Assembly: GCA_004556965.1 (NCBI GenBank)
Contig: SFFE01000002.1
Span: 186,001 to 250,000 of the forward strand
Origin: Clostridiales bacterium
Lineage (GTDB): Bacteria > Bacillota > Clostridia > Oscillospirales > Oscillospiraceae
DNA length: 64,000 bases
Direction of reading: 5' to 3'
Below the pieces are notes generated by a model. The model made no database searches, was not told the DNA's origin, and saw only the letters and a list, made by a program, of their open reading frames with translations. A program made the position numbers and the translations under genes. Below, piece by piece: positions 17,055 to 23,884 of this stretch (within the stretch, counting starts at the first letter, position 1; each line of letters opens with the position of its first letter).

Positions 17055-17083
17055 TTGACAAGGCTGGAGAATGGTGATAAGAT
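17055..17083 (+). promoter_or_regulatory. Promoter of amino-acid ABC transporter operon
   Basis: TTGACA (17055-17060), a 17-base spacer and TAAGAT (17078-17083); the coding start is 66 bases downstream. Confidence 0.7.
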
Positions 17084-17148
17084 ACGGCATATTCCAAAAG
17101 GAATCGCCAAGTTGACGACAAAATGAGACATTGAAAGAGGAAATTAAA

Positions 17149-18000
17149 ATGAAAAAGTTTGTATCCCTGCTTCTGGCAGTGCTGATGGTTGCGTCTCTCG
17201 CGGCCTGCGGCCAGAAAACCGATGCGGAGACCTCTCCGGCTCCGGACGAGAGCGCTGCAACGCTGAAGATTCTGGACACCGAGTATGTTACTGAGGACTA
17301 TGCCATTGCGGTCAACAAGGGCAACACCGCGCTGCTGGACAAGATCAACGGCGCGCTGAAGACTCTGATCGACGACGGCACGGTGAAGCAAGTTGTGGAC
17401 TTCTACGTTTCCGGCGAGGGCGAGCTGCCCAAGTTCCAGGAAAACGTCGCTGCGGACGCCGAGGTGCTGACCATGGCGACCAACGCGGAGTTCCCGCCGT
17501 ATGAGTTCTATGAGAGCGACACCATCGTCGGCATCGACGCTGTGATTGCCGGCCTGATCGCCGACCAGCTGGGCATGAAGCTGGAGATCAGCGATATGGC
17601 GTTTGATTCGATCATCGCCGCCGTCACCTCCGGCAAGGCCGACATGGCGATGGCTGGCCTGACCGTGACCGACGAGCGCAAGCAGAGCGTGGACTTCTCC
17701 GAGAGCTACGCCACCGGCGTGCAGGTGATTATCGTGCGCGACGATTCCGACATCACCAGCGCGGATGACATCGTTGCCAGGATCGAGAATGGCGAAGACA
17801 TCCAGATCGGCTGCCAGAACGCGACCACCGGCTACATCTATGCTTCTGACACCATCGAAAACGGCGGCTTCGGCGACGAGCACGTTCAGGCGTTCCCGAA
17901 GGGCGCGGATGCGGTTCAGGCGCTGGTCACCGGCAAAATCGACTGCGTCATCATCGACAACGAGCCTGCCAAGGCTTTCGTTGCGGCGAACAACGGCTGA
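17149..18000 (+). CDS. Amino-acid ABC transporter substrate-binding lipoprotein, circularly permuted
   Basis: Solute-binding protein of the SBP_bac_3 family, 283 residues, with a lipoprotein signal (LAAC, lipidated Cys20) and an acidic linker to about residue 38. The typical mature start, LTMATNAEFPPYEFY, is only at residues 107-121, and the protein stops at NEPAKAFVAANNG. The segment that normally follows, including LKILDTEYVTEDYAIAV and the C-terminal INGALKTLIDDGTVKQVV, lies instead at residues 39-88, before the N-terminal lobe. No such segment follows the stop. All family elements are therefore present once, in permuted order, so the protein may well fold. The start is the ATG after GAAAGAGGAAA. 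Ligand is probably a polar or basic amino acid (inferred from the ARG-box-like sites). Confidence 0.88.
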   Translation: MKKFVSLLLAVLMVASLAACGQKTDAETSPAPDESAATLKILDTEYVTEDYAIAVNKGNTALLDKINGALKTLIDDGTVKQVVDFYVSGEGELPKFQENVAADAEVLTMATNAEFPPYEFYESDTIVGIDAVIAGLIADQLGMKLEISDMAFDSIIAAVTSGKADMAMAGLTVTDERKQSVDFSESYATGVQVIIVRDDSDITSADDIVARIENGEDIQIGCQNATTGYIYASDTIENGGFGDEHVQAFPKGADAVQALVTGKIDCVIIDNEPAKAFVAANNG

Positions 18001-18021
18001 TCGAACGTTTCAGGAATTCAA

Positions 18022-18050
18022 TGAGGCTCCATGCTGAGCATGGAGCCTCA
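18022..18050 (+). terminator. Intra-operon hairpin (attenuator) after binding-protein gene
   Basis: Bases 18022-18033 pair with 18039-18050, followed by TTT. Such hairpins after the binding-protein gene commonly keep its expression above that of the membrane components. Confidence 0.65.
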
Positions 18051-18082
18051 TTTCAGACTTGCTAAACAGAGGAGGAAACCGC

Positions 18083-18811
18083 ATGGCTGATTGGTTTGCA
18101 AAGCTGAAAGCGGACTTTATTCTCAATTTTATAGAGAAAGACCGGTGGAAATATCTCACCACCGGCCTCGTCAATACCCTGAAGATCACGCTGGTCGCGT
18201 GCCTGCTGGGCATTGTTTTGGGCGTGATCGTCGCCATTATCCGCTCCACGTGGGATAAAAACAAGGAGACCATGCGCCATGGCGTCGGCCGCTTCTTTCT
18301 CAAATTGGGCAACGGCATCTGCCAGATTTATCTGACCGTGATCCGCGGCACGCCTGTTGTCGTGCAGCTGATGATTATGTTTTTTGTCATCTTTGCATCG
18401 TCCAAAAACGGCCCGGCGGTTGCAATGCTGGCGTTTGGAATCAACTCTGGTGCCTACGTGGCGGAGATCATCCGCAGCGGTATCATGTCCACAGACAATG
18501 GCCAGTTTGAGGCCGGCCGGAGCCTGGGCTTCAACTATGTCCAGACCATGTGGTACATCGTGATCCCGCAGGCGCTCAAGAGCGTCCTGCCCGCGCTGGC
18601 CAATGAGTTCATCGTCCTGCTAAAGGAGACGTCGGTCGCAGGCTATGTGGCGATCCGCGATCTGACCAAGGGCGGCGATATCATCCGCGGCGTGACTTAT
18701 TCTCCGCTTATGCCGCTCATTGCCGTCGCGCTGATCTACCTCGTGATGGTCATGTTCTTCACGTGGCTGGTCGGGAAACTGGAGAGGAGGCTGCGCAACA
18801 GTGACCACTGA
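18083..18811 (+). CDS. Amino-acid ABC transporter permease
   Basis: HisM/GlnP-type inner-membrane component, 242 residues, with about five membrane helices. The N-terminal TGLVNTLKITLVACLLGIV and the EAA loop EAGRSLGFNYVQTMWYIVIP are characteristic, as is VIRGTPVVVQL. GGAGGAAA precedes the ATG at 18083; an earlier in-frame ATG at 18059 is unlikely. It overlaps the ATPase gene by 11 bases. Confidence 0.93.
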   Translation: MADWFAKLKADFILNFIEKDRWKYLTTGLVNTLKITLVACLLGIVLGVIVAIIRSTWDKNKETMRHGVGRFFLKLGNGICQIYLTVIRGTPVVVQLMIMFFVIFASSKNGPAVAMLAFGINSGAYVAEIIRSGIMSTDNGQFEAGRSLGFNYVQTMWYIVIPQALKSVLPALANEFIVLLKETSVAGYVAIRDLTKGGDIIRGVTYSPLMPLIAVALIYLVMVMFFTWLVGKLERRLRNSDH

Positions 18812-19544
18812 TGTTTTGATTGAGGTCAAGGACCTGAAAAAGCACTTCAACGGCGGCGCGATCAAGGCGCTGGACGGCATTTCGACGGACATTCACCATG
18901 GCGAGGTCGTGGTGGTTATCGGCCCGTCCGGCTCCGGCAAGTCCACGTTCCTGCGCTGCCTGAATCTGCTGGAGCTGCCGACGGACGGTACGATTCTCTT
19001 TGAGGGCACGGACATCACCGACCCGAGCTGCAATATCAACCTCCACCGGCAGAAGATGGGCATGGTATTCCAGCACTTCAACCTGTTCCCGCATATGACG
19101 ATCCTGCGCAACATGACGATTGCGCCGGTCAAGCTGCTGAAAAAGTCGCAGACCGAGGCCGAAGCCAAGGCCATGGAGCTGCTGACCCGCGTCGGCCTGG
19201 CCGACCGTGCGGGCGCGTATCCCAGCCAGCTCTCCGGCGGACAGAAGCAGCGTGTTGCAATCGTGCGCGCGCTGTGCATGGAGCCGGACGTCATGCTGTT
19301 TGACGAGCCGACCTCTGCGCTCGACCCCGAAATGGTCGGTGAGGTGCTCGACGTCATGAAGCAGCTCGCGCGCGACGGCATGACGATGGTCGTCGTCACG
19401 CACGAGATGGGCTTTGCCCGCGAGGTGGGCGACCGCGTACTGTTCATGGACGGCGGCCGTCTGGTGGAAGAGGGCACGCCGCAGCAGATCTTTGAGCATC
19501 CGCAGAGCGCGCGCTTGCAGGATTTCCTCGCCAAGGTGCTCTGA
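18801..19544 (+). CDS. Amino-acid ABC transporter ATP-binding protein
   Basis: GlnQ/HisP-type ATPase, 247 residues. Walker A GPSGSGKST at residues 41-49, Q-loop VFQHFNLFPH, signature LSGGQKQR, Walker B VMLFDEPTSALDPE and switch HEMGF. Translation starts at GTG 18801 within the end of the permease gene, downstream of GGAGAGGAGG, indicating coupling. The operon ends at the terminator that follows. Confidence 0.95.
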   Translation: MTTDVLIEVKDLKKHFNGGAIKALDGISTDIHHGEVVVVIGPSGSGKSTFLRCLNLLELPTDGTILFEGTDITDPSCNINLHRQKMGMVFQHFNLFPHMTILRNMTIAPVKLLKKSQTEAEAKAMELLTRVGLADRAGAYPSQLSGGQKQRVAIVRALCMEPDVMLFDEPTSALDPEMVGEVLDVMKQLARDGMTMVVVTHEMGFAREVGDRVLFMDGGRLVEEGTPQQIFEHPQSARLQDFLAKVL

Positions 19545-19561
19545 TCTTATTGCAAATTTTG

Positions 19562-19590
19562 CTGCGCAGCCATTTGGCTGCGCAGTTTTT
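19562..19590 (+). terminator. Rho-independent terminator of amino-acid transporter operon
   Basis: 10-bp stem 19562-19571/19576-19585 followed by five T. Confidence 0.85.
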
Positions 19591-19641
19591 CTATGGACAA
19601 ATCAGCAAAAACGGCGCACAATGGTGCGGAGGTGAAGCAAG

Positions 19642-20463
19642 ATGCCGGAATTGACCTGTCCCGTCTGCGGCCGGACGCTGCAGCGGACGGACAAGACCCT
19701 GCGCTGCGCCGCCGGGCACTGCTACGATGTTGCGCGGCAAGGTTATGTAAACCTGCTGCGCTCTACCCAGTCCAAGTCCAAGCGCCACGGCGACGATAAG
19801 CGCATGGTGCATGCGCGGACGGCGTTTCTCGATCTGGGGTATTATGATATCCTGCGCGACGCGGTGGCGGAGGCGGCCTGCCGCTGCACACAGGGCAATG
19901 TGGATGTGCTTGACGCAGGCTGCGGCGAAGGCTTTTATACGGCGGCGGTGCTCCATGCGCTCGCGCGGCAGGGGAGGCGTGTAAGCGCCTGCGGCGTGGA
20001 CATTTCGCGCGACGCGCTGATTTGCGCGCACCGGCGGGAGCCGCGGCTGCAGCTTGCGGTGGCGAGCGTCAACCGGCTTCCGGTCGCGGATGCATCGTGC
20101 GATCTGCTGCTGAATCTGTTCGCGCCGCACGACGCGGAGGAATTTGCGCGCGTCCTGCGCCCCGGCGGCGTACTGCTTCGGGCGATTCCGCTGGAGCGTC
20201 ACCTGTGGGAACTGAAGCAGGCGGTGTATGACGTGCCGTATGAAAACAAGCTGGCGGACCCGGCACTACCGGGCTTTACCCTCGGACGGCGGCAGACCCT
20301 GCGCACGCGCATCACGCTCTCGTCGCCGGAAGCGGTGCAGAATCTCTTTCTCATGACGCCGTACTACTACAAAACCAGCGCCCGCGATCAGGAAAAGCTC
20401 CGGTCACTCGACCATCTGGAGACGGAGATCGCGTTTGGGCTGCTGGAATACCGGAAAAAATGA
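19642..20463 (+). CDS. 23S rRNA (guanine-N1) methyltransferase, RlmA-type
   Basis: SAM-dependent methyltransferase of 273 residues with the RlmA layout. An N-terminal zinc finger (CPVCGRTL, then CAAGHCYDVARQGYVNLL) precedes the Rossmann methyltransferase with VDVLDAGCGEGFYTAAV (motif I) and LLLNLFAPHDAEEFARVLRP (motif IV region). RlmA proteins methylate G745 or G748 in 23S rRNA helix 35; which base applies here cannot be told from sequence alone. It stands alone between the ABC operon and the Hsp20 gene; GGAGG lies just upstream. Confidence 0.85.
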   Translation: MPELTCPVCGRTLQRTDKTLRCAAGHCYDVARQGYVNLLRSTQSKSKRHGDDKRMVHARTAFLDLGYYDILRDAVAEAACRCTQGNVDVLDAGCGEGFYTAAVLHALARQGRRVSACGVDISRDALICAHRREPRLQLAVASVNRLPVADASCDLLLNLFAPHDAEEFARVLRPGGVLLRAIPLERHLWELKQAVYDVPYENKLADPALPGFTLGRRQTLRTRITLSSPEAVQNLFLMTPYYYKTSARDQEKLRSLDHLETEIAFGLLEYRKK

Positions 20464-20470
20464 GCAAACG

Positions 20471-20497
20471 TTAGCACTCAAATCAAAAGAGTGCTAA
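20471..20497. promoter_or_regulatory. CIRCE element (HrcA operator)
   Basis: Perfect TTAGCACTC-N9-GAGTGCTAA inverted repeat, extended by outer AAACG/CGTTT pairing. This is the exact consensus bound by the heat-shock repressor HrcA. It is 137 bases before the Hsp20 start and also lies 8 bases after the rlmA-type stop, where the hairpin could help end transcription. Confidence 0.95.
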
Positions 20498-20519
20498 CGT
20501 TTACGTTTTGTTCATAGAT

Positions 20520-20558
20520 TATACTTTATTTGTTCATTATTGTGGAGTAATTTATATA
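20520..20558 (+). promoter_or_regulatory. Candidate promoters for hsp20
   Basis: TTGTTC (20530-20535), 17 bases, TATATA (20553-20558) is one candidate. A separate TATACT at 20520-20525 would place its -35 region next to CIRCE and fit repression better, but has no good -35 hexamer. I cannot choose between them. Confidence 0.45.
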
Positions 20559-20633
20559 TCGTAAAGAGCGAAACAAATAAATGTTTCGAACGAGAAAACT
20601 TCATTACCGTATATCATTTAGGAGGAATATAAA

Positions 20634-21071
20634 ATGTTCGAAATTATGCCTTTTGACCGTAGAAGTTATAGCGTGAGCAACTACAACCCGTTCCGTGAGC
20701 TGCAGGAGATGGAAAAGCGCTTCTGGGGCGACAGCGTAAGCAACAGCTTCAGAACCGATATCACCGAAACCAACGACGCCTACAAGCTGGAGGCGGATCT
20801 GCCCGGCTTCAAGAAGGAAGACATCAAGGTCGACATCGACGACGATATCCTCGTCATCAAGGCAGAACACAGCGAGGACAAGGACGAGAAGAACGACAAC
20901 GGCGACTACATCCGCCGCGAGCGTTACTACGGCTCCTACACCCGCAGTTTCAATGTCTCTGAGATCAACGTGGACGGCATCACCGCATCATATGAAAACG
21001 GCGTCCTGACGCTGACCATGCCGAAGAAGGTCCCGGTCAAGCCGGAGTCCAAGCATCTGGAAATCATGTAA
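20634..21071 (+). CDS. Small heat-shock protein, Hsp20 family
   Basis: ATP-independent chaperone of 145 residues holding unfolded proteins. The alpha-crystallin domain spans about residues 40-135: YKLEADLPGFKKEDIKVDID, RRERYYGSYTRSFNV and the C-terminal beta strand GVLTLTMPKK. It lacks a clear C-terminal I-x-I motif; the end reads KHLEIM. GGAGGAA lies 7 bases before ATG. Control by HrcA through CIRCE is expected; bacterial Hsp20 genes are not always CIRCE-controlled, so the direct link is notable. Confidence 0.93.
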   Translation: MFEIMPFDRRSYSVSNYNPFRELQEMEKRFWGDSVSNSFRTDITETNDAYKLEADLPGFKKEDIKVDIDDDILVIKAEHSEDKDEKNDNGDYIRRERYYGSYTRSFNVSEINVDGITASYENGVLTLTMPKKVPVKPESKHLEIM

Positions 21072-21148
21072 TTCCACCAATTCTCCTTTCAAGTTGTTTT
21101 CCCTTTTCAGGTCTCTCATCCATCCCTTTTTTCTACCCCCCCAACAGG

Positions 21149-21180
21149 AAAGCCCACCCGCCAACCGGCGGGTGGGCTTT
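21149..21180. terminator. Bidirectional terminator between hsp20 and HTH gene
   Basis: 14-bp stem 21149-21162/21167-21180 with AACC loop; flanked by A-rich and T-rich ends, so it can serve both convergent genes. Confidence 0.8.
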
Positions 21181-21382
21181 AACCATCCCGGTGGAATTCC
21201 GCAACCTCGTACAGCTCACAGTCCAGCAGCGAGCACAAATCGGACAGCGTGTTTGTAGACACCGACATATTCTTTTTCAGCCGCTGTACCGTACTGCCGC
21301 TGATCTTATATTTTTCGCGTAGTGTATACGTTGTAACGCCTTTTTTCTTCATGGTTTCCCAAAGCGGCGTGTAGACGATCAA
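21179..21382 (-). CDS. Small XRE-like HTH regulator
   Basis: 67-residue Cro/C1-type helix-turn-helix protein (YozG-like): TLREKYKISGSTVQRLKKN is the DNA-binding helix pair and TLSDLCSLLDCELYEVAEF the conserved C-terminal part. Start is a TTG at 21382, six bases from GGAGGG. The stop is inside the shared terminator. It diverges from the 55-residue gene at 21486 and probably controls the intervening promoter. Confidence 0.8.
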   Translation of the reverse strand: MIVYTPLWETMKKKGVTTYTLREKYKISGSTVQRLKKNMSVSTNTLSDLCSLLDCELYEVAEFHRDG

Positions 21383-21400
21383 AAAAATCCCTCCTCAAGC

Positions 21401-21431
21401 TTGCATAATCCCATTATGTTCGTTATAATGG
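21401..21431 (+). promoter_or_regulatory. Promoter with overlapping dyad operator
   Basis: TTGCAT (21401-21406), 17 bases, TATAAT (21424-21429). The inverted repeat CCATTAT-N7-ATAATGG (21411-21431) covers the -10 box. GGGCATGC occurs twice, from about 21430 and 21453. Likely target of the adjacent HTH protein (inferred). Confidence 0.65.
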
Positions 21432-21485
21432 GCATGCACTATGCTCTAATATTGGGCATGCCGGAGCGTTCGGGGAGTGATTTGT

Positions 21486-21653
21486 ATGCCGGATTATAAG
21501 CGAATGTACCTTGAGCTGTTCAGAGCAACCACGGAAGCAATTGAACTGCTGCAGCGGGCACAGATCAAAACGGAGGAGATTTATCTGTCGTCGGAAGCAC
21601 AGGTCATTCCGCTCATCCAGCCAGAGCGCGACGAGCGGGAAGAACAACCTTAA
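21486..21653 (+). CDS. Small conserved-looking hypothetical protein, 55 residues
   Basis: Short reading frame with ATG after GGGGAG, encoding an acidic, helical peptide beginning MPDYKRMYLELFRATTEAI and continuing with EEIYLSSEAQ. From memory, short proteins with this MPDYK-x-MYL-x-LFRA start are frequent in Clostridia next to small HTH genes; function unknown. It has its own near-consensus promoter. No terminator follows before the T-box promoter at 21741. Confidence 0.65.
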   Translation: MPDYKRMYLELFRATTEAIELLQRAQIKTEEIYLSSEAQVIPLIQPERDEREEQP

Positions 21654-21740
21654 TCCATCTTCTGCTTGTTTAAATGACTAAATTTTTTACAGCCGGACGA
21701 ACGATGCTTTGGCCAATCTCCAGAAAAATCATTTGCCTGC

Positions 21741-21769
21741 TTGACAAACGCCGGCGATCGGCGTACACT
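21741..21769 (+). promoter_or_regulatory. Promoter of T-box/trpB transcript
   Basis: TTGACA (21741-21746), 17-base spacer, TACACT (21764-21769). Predicted transcription start is near 21776, just before Stem I. Confidence 0.8.
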
Positions 21770-21789
21770 TGCGCCAAGTTCAAAAAGAA

Positions 21790-22082
21790 CGAAACCGTAG
21801 ATGCAGAAGAGTACGCAGGACGCGTCTTTCCCAGAGAGCTGCCGGTGGTGTGAGTGCAGCAGAGACAACCTTGCCGAATGGACTGCGGAGGGCGGACGAG
21901 GCGCCGAAAGGCGGTAAAATCCGACGGGCTTTTCCCCCGTTATCGAGGAAAGACGTGTGTTTGCGCGTCATGAGCGGGCGAGCTTTTCGCCAATTTGGGT
22001 GGCACCGCAGAAGTTTTCAGACTTTTGTCCCAAAGAACCATTTTTGATTTGGGTTCTTTCGTGGGGACAAAGGTCTTTTTTG
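21790..22082 (+). ncRNA. T-box riboswitch, probably tRNA-Trp responsive
   Basis: The diagnostic T-box sequence TGGGTGGCACCGCAG is at 21996-22010. Stem I elements are visible upstream: AGTA near 21810, the AG-rich segment CCAGAGAGCTGCC and GTGTGAG near 21850. A candidate specifier UGG (21879-21881) in AATGGAC matches Trp. Downstream, a long terminator hairpin (about 22019-22077, GACTTTTGTCCC against GGGGACAAAGGTC) ends in a T-run. Binding of uncharged tRNA would favour the antiterminator and switch on the TrpB-like gene. Confidence 0.9.
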
Positions 22083-22121
22083 TTGCCCGGAAAGAGCCGC
22101 GACTGAAAGGAGAACAGCACC

Positions 22122-23504
22122 ATGGCAACCGAAAAAATCCCTTACAAAATCTATCTTTCTGAAGACGAGATGCCGCGCACCTGGTACAACGTCCGCGCCG
22201 ACATGAAAAATAAGCCCGCCCCGCTGCTGAACCCCGGCACCGGCGAGCCGATGGGCTTTGACGATCTGCGCCCCGTGTTTTGCGACGAGCTGATCCGGCA
22301 GGAGCTGGACAATGACACCCGTGAGATCCCCATTCCGCAGGAGATCCGCGATTTCTACAAAATGTACCGGCCGTCGCCGCTGGTGCGCGCCTACTGCCTG
22401 GAGGAAAAGCTCCAGACCCCGGCGAAGATTTATTACAAGTTCGAGGGCAATAACACCTCCGGCTCGCACAAGCTCAACAGCGCCATCGCGCAGGCGTATT
22501 ACGCCAAGCAGCAGGGCCTCAAGGGCGTCACGACCGAGACCGGCGCCGGCCAGTGGGGCACGGCGCTGTCCATGGCCTGCGCGTATCTGGGGCTGGACTG
22601 CAAGGTGTTTATGGTCAAGTGCTCCTATGAGCAGAAGCCCTTCCGCCGCGAGGTGATGCGCACCTACGGCGCGTCCGTCACGCCCAGCCCTTCGATGGAG
22701 ACGCAGGTCGGCCAGAAGATCCTCGCCGAGCACCCCGGCACGACCGGCTCGCTTGGCTGCGCCATCAGCGAGGCCGTAGAGGTCGCCACGTCGAACCCCG
22801 GCTACCGCTACGTGCTCGGGAGCGTGCTCAATCAGGTGCTGCTGCACCAGTCCGTCATCGGCGTCGAGGCCAAGACCGCGCTGGACAAATACGGCGTCGT
22901 GCCGGACGTTATCATCGGCTGCGCCGGCGGCGGCAGCAACCTCGGCGGCCTGATCTCTCCGTTCATGGGCGAGAAGCTGCGCGGCGAGCGCGACTATCAG
23001 ATCATTGCCGTGGAGCCGAAGTCCTGCCCGAGCTTCACCCGGGGCAAATATGCCTACGACTTCTGCGACACCGGCATGATCTGCCCGCTCGCGAAGATGT
23101 ACACGCTCGGAAGCAGCTTCATCCCGTCCCCGGATCACGCCGGCGGCCTGCGCTTCCACGGTATGAGCACCATCCTCTCGCAGCTCTACCACGACGGCTA
23201 CATGGAAGCCCGTGCCGTGGAGCAGACGAAGGTGTTCGAGGCGGCGGAGCAGTTTGCCCGCGTCGAGGGCATCCTGCCCGCGCCGGAGTCCAGCCATGCC
23301 ATCCGCGTTGCCATCGACGAGGCGCTCAAGTGCAAGGAGACCGGCGAGGAAAAGACCATTCTCTTCGGACTGACCGGCACCGGCTATTTCGACATGGTCG
23401 CCTATGAGAAGTTCCACAACGGCGAGATGTCGAACTACATCCCCAGCGACGAGGAACTGGCGGAGAGCTTCGCCCGCCTGCCGAAAGTTCCCGGTCAGGA
23501 ATAA
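22122..23504 (+). CDS. TrpB-like pyridoxal-phosphate-dependent enzyme (TrpB2 type)
   Basis: Tryptophan synthase beta-chain-like protein of 460 residues; the N-terminal extension and spacing fit the TrpB2 group, which works without close TrpA partnership. The PLP lysine is Lys117 in GSHKLNSAIAQ; TTETGAGQWGTALSMA carries the catalytic Glu region, and CAGGGSNLGG binds the cofactor phosphate. No trpA or other trp genes are adjacent, so it may salvage indole plus serine to tryptophan. Regulation by the Trp-type T-box supports a tryptophan role. GAAAGGAGA precedes the ATG. Confidence 0.92.
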   Translation: MATEKIPYKIYLSEDEMPRTWYNVRADMKNKPAPLLNPGTGEPMGFDDLRPVFCDELIRQELDNDTREIPIPQEIRDFYKMYRPSPLVRAYCLEEKLQTPAKIYYKFEGNNTSGSHKLNSAIAQAYYAKQQGLKGVTTETGAGQWGTALSMACAYLGLDCKVFMVKCSYEQKPFRREVMRTYGASVTPSPSMETQVGQKILAEHPGTTGSLGCAISEAVEVATSNPGYRYVLGSVLNQVLLHQSVIGVEAKTALDKYGVVPDVIIGCAGGGSNLGGLISPFMGEKLRGERDYQIIAVEPKSCPSFTRGKYAYDFCDTGMICPLAKMYTLGSSFIPSPDHAGGLRFHGMSTILSQLYHDGYMEARAVEQTKVFEAAEQFARVEGILPAPESSHAIRVAIDEALKCKETGEEKTILFGLTGTGYFDMVAYEKFHNGEMSNYIPSDEELAESFARLPKVPGQE

Positions 23505-23521
23505 AAGTTTGTTCCATAACG

Positions 23522-23554
23522 AAACCGCCAACCGATGATCGGTTGGCGGTTTTT
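23522..23554 (+). terminator. Terminator after trpB-like gene
   Basis: Stem of 13-14 bp (AACCGCCAACCGA against TCGGTTGGCGGTT) followed by a T-run. Confidence 0.85.
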
Positions 23555-23634
23555 GCACGCTGCGGCGGCTTCGTTCACCATTCCCGCACGCACGGAATAC
23601 GCTGAAAATAGCGAAAGGAAAGGGTGTCGATGTT

Positions 23635-23871
23635 ATGAGCCAGCAGCTTTGCCTGAATGATATATGTCCGGGACAACACGCGAGAGTCTGCGCGCTGTGC
23701 GCCGAGGGGGCGATGCGCCGCCGCCTGCTCGATATCGGGCTGATCGAAAATACCGAAGTTACCTGCGTGGGACGCAGCCCCGGCGGCGACCCGGCTGCGT
23801 TTTTAATCCGCGGGGCGGTGATCGCCCTGCGGCGCGCGGACTGCAAAAAGATCCTCGTGTGCAGGCAGTGA
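23635..23871 (+). CDS. feoA: FeoA ferrous iron transport accessory protein
   Basis: 78-residue SH3-like protein of the FeoA family: RRRLLDIGLIENTEVTCVGR and DPAAFLIRGAVIALRRADC match the conserved core. It is needed for FeoB function in known systems, though its mechanism is debated. AAAGG lies upstream of the ATG. feoB starts 13 bases after its stop. Confidence 0.9.
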   Translation: MSQQLCLNDICPGQHARVCALCAEGAMRRRLLDIGLIENTEVTCVGRSPGGDPAAFLIRGAVIALRRADCKKILVCRQ

Positions 23872-23884
23872 CCGGAGGCGCGGG

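Noticed and set aside
17149..18000. Frameshift or premature stop as explanation for the odd order in the binding protein
   Set aside because: The frame is continuous from signal peptide to stop, and the missing C-terminal segment is present once, in frame, near the N-terminus; the bases after the stop do not encode it.
22017..23846. 609-codon minus-strand frame opposite the TrpB-like gene
   Set aside because: Antisense shadow; covers the T-box terminator and another gene, and shows no domain.
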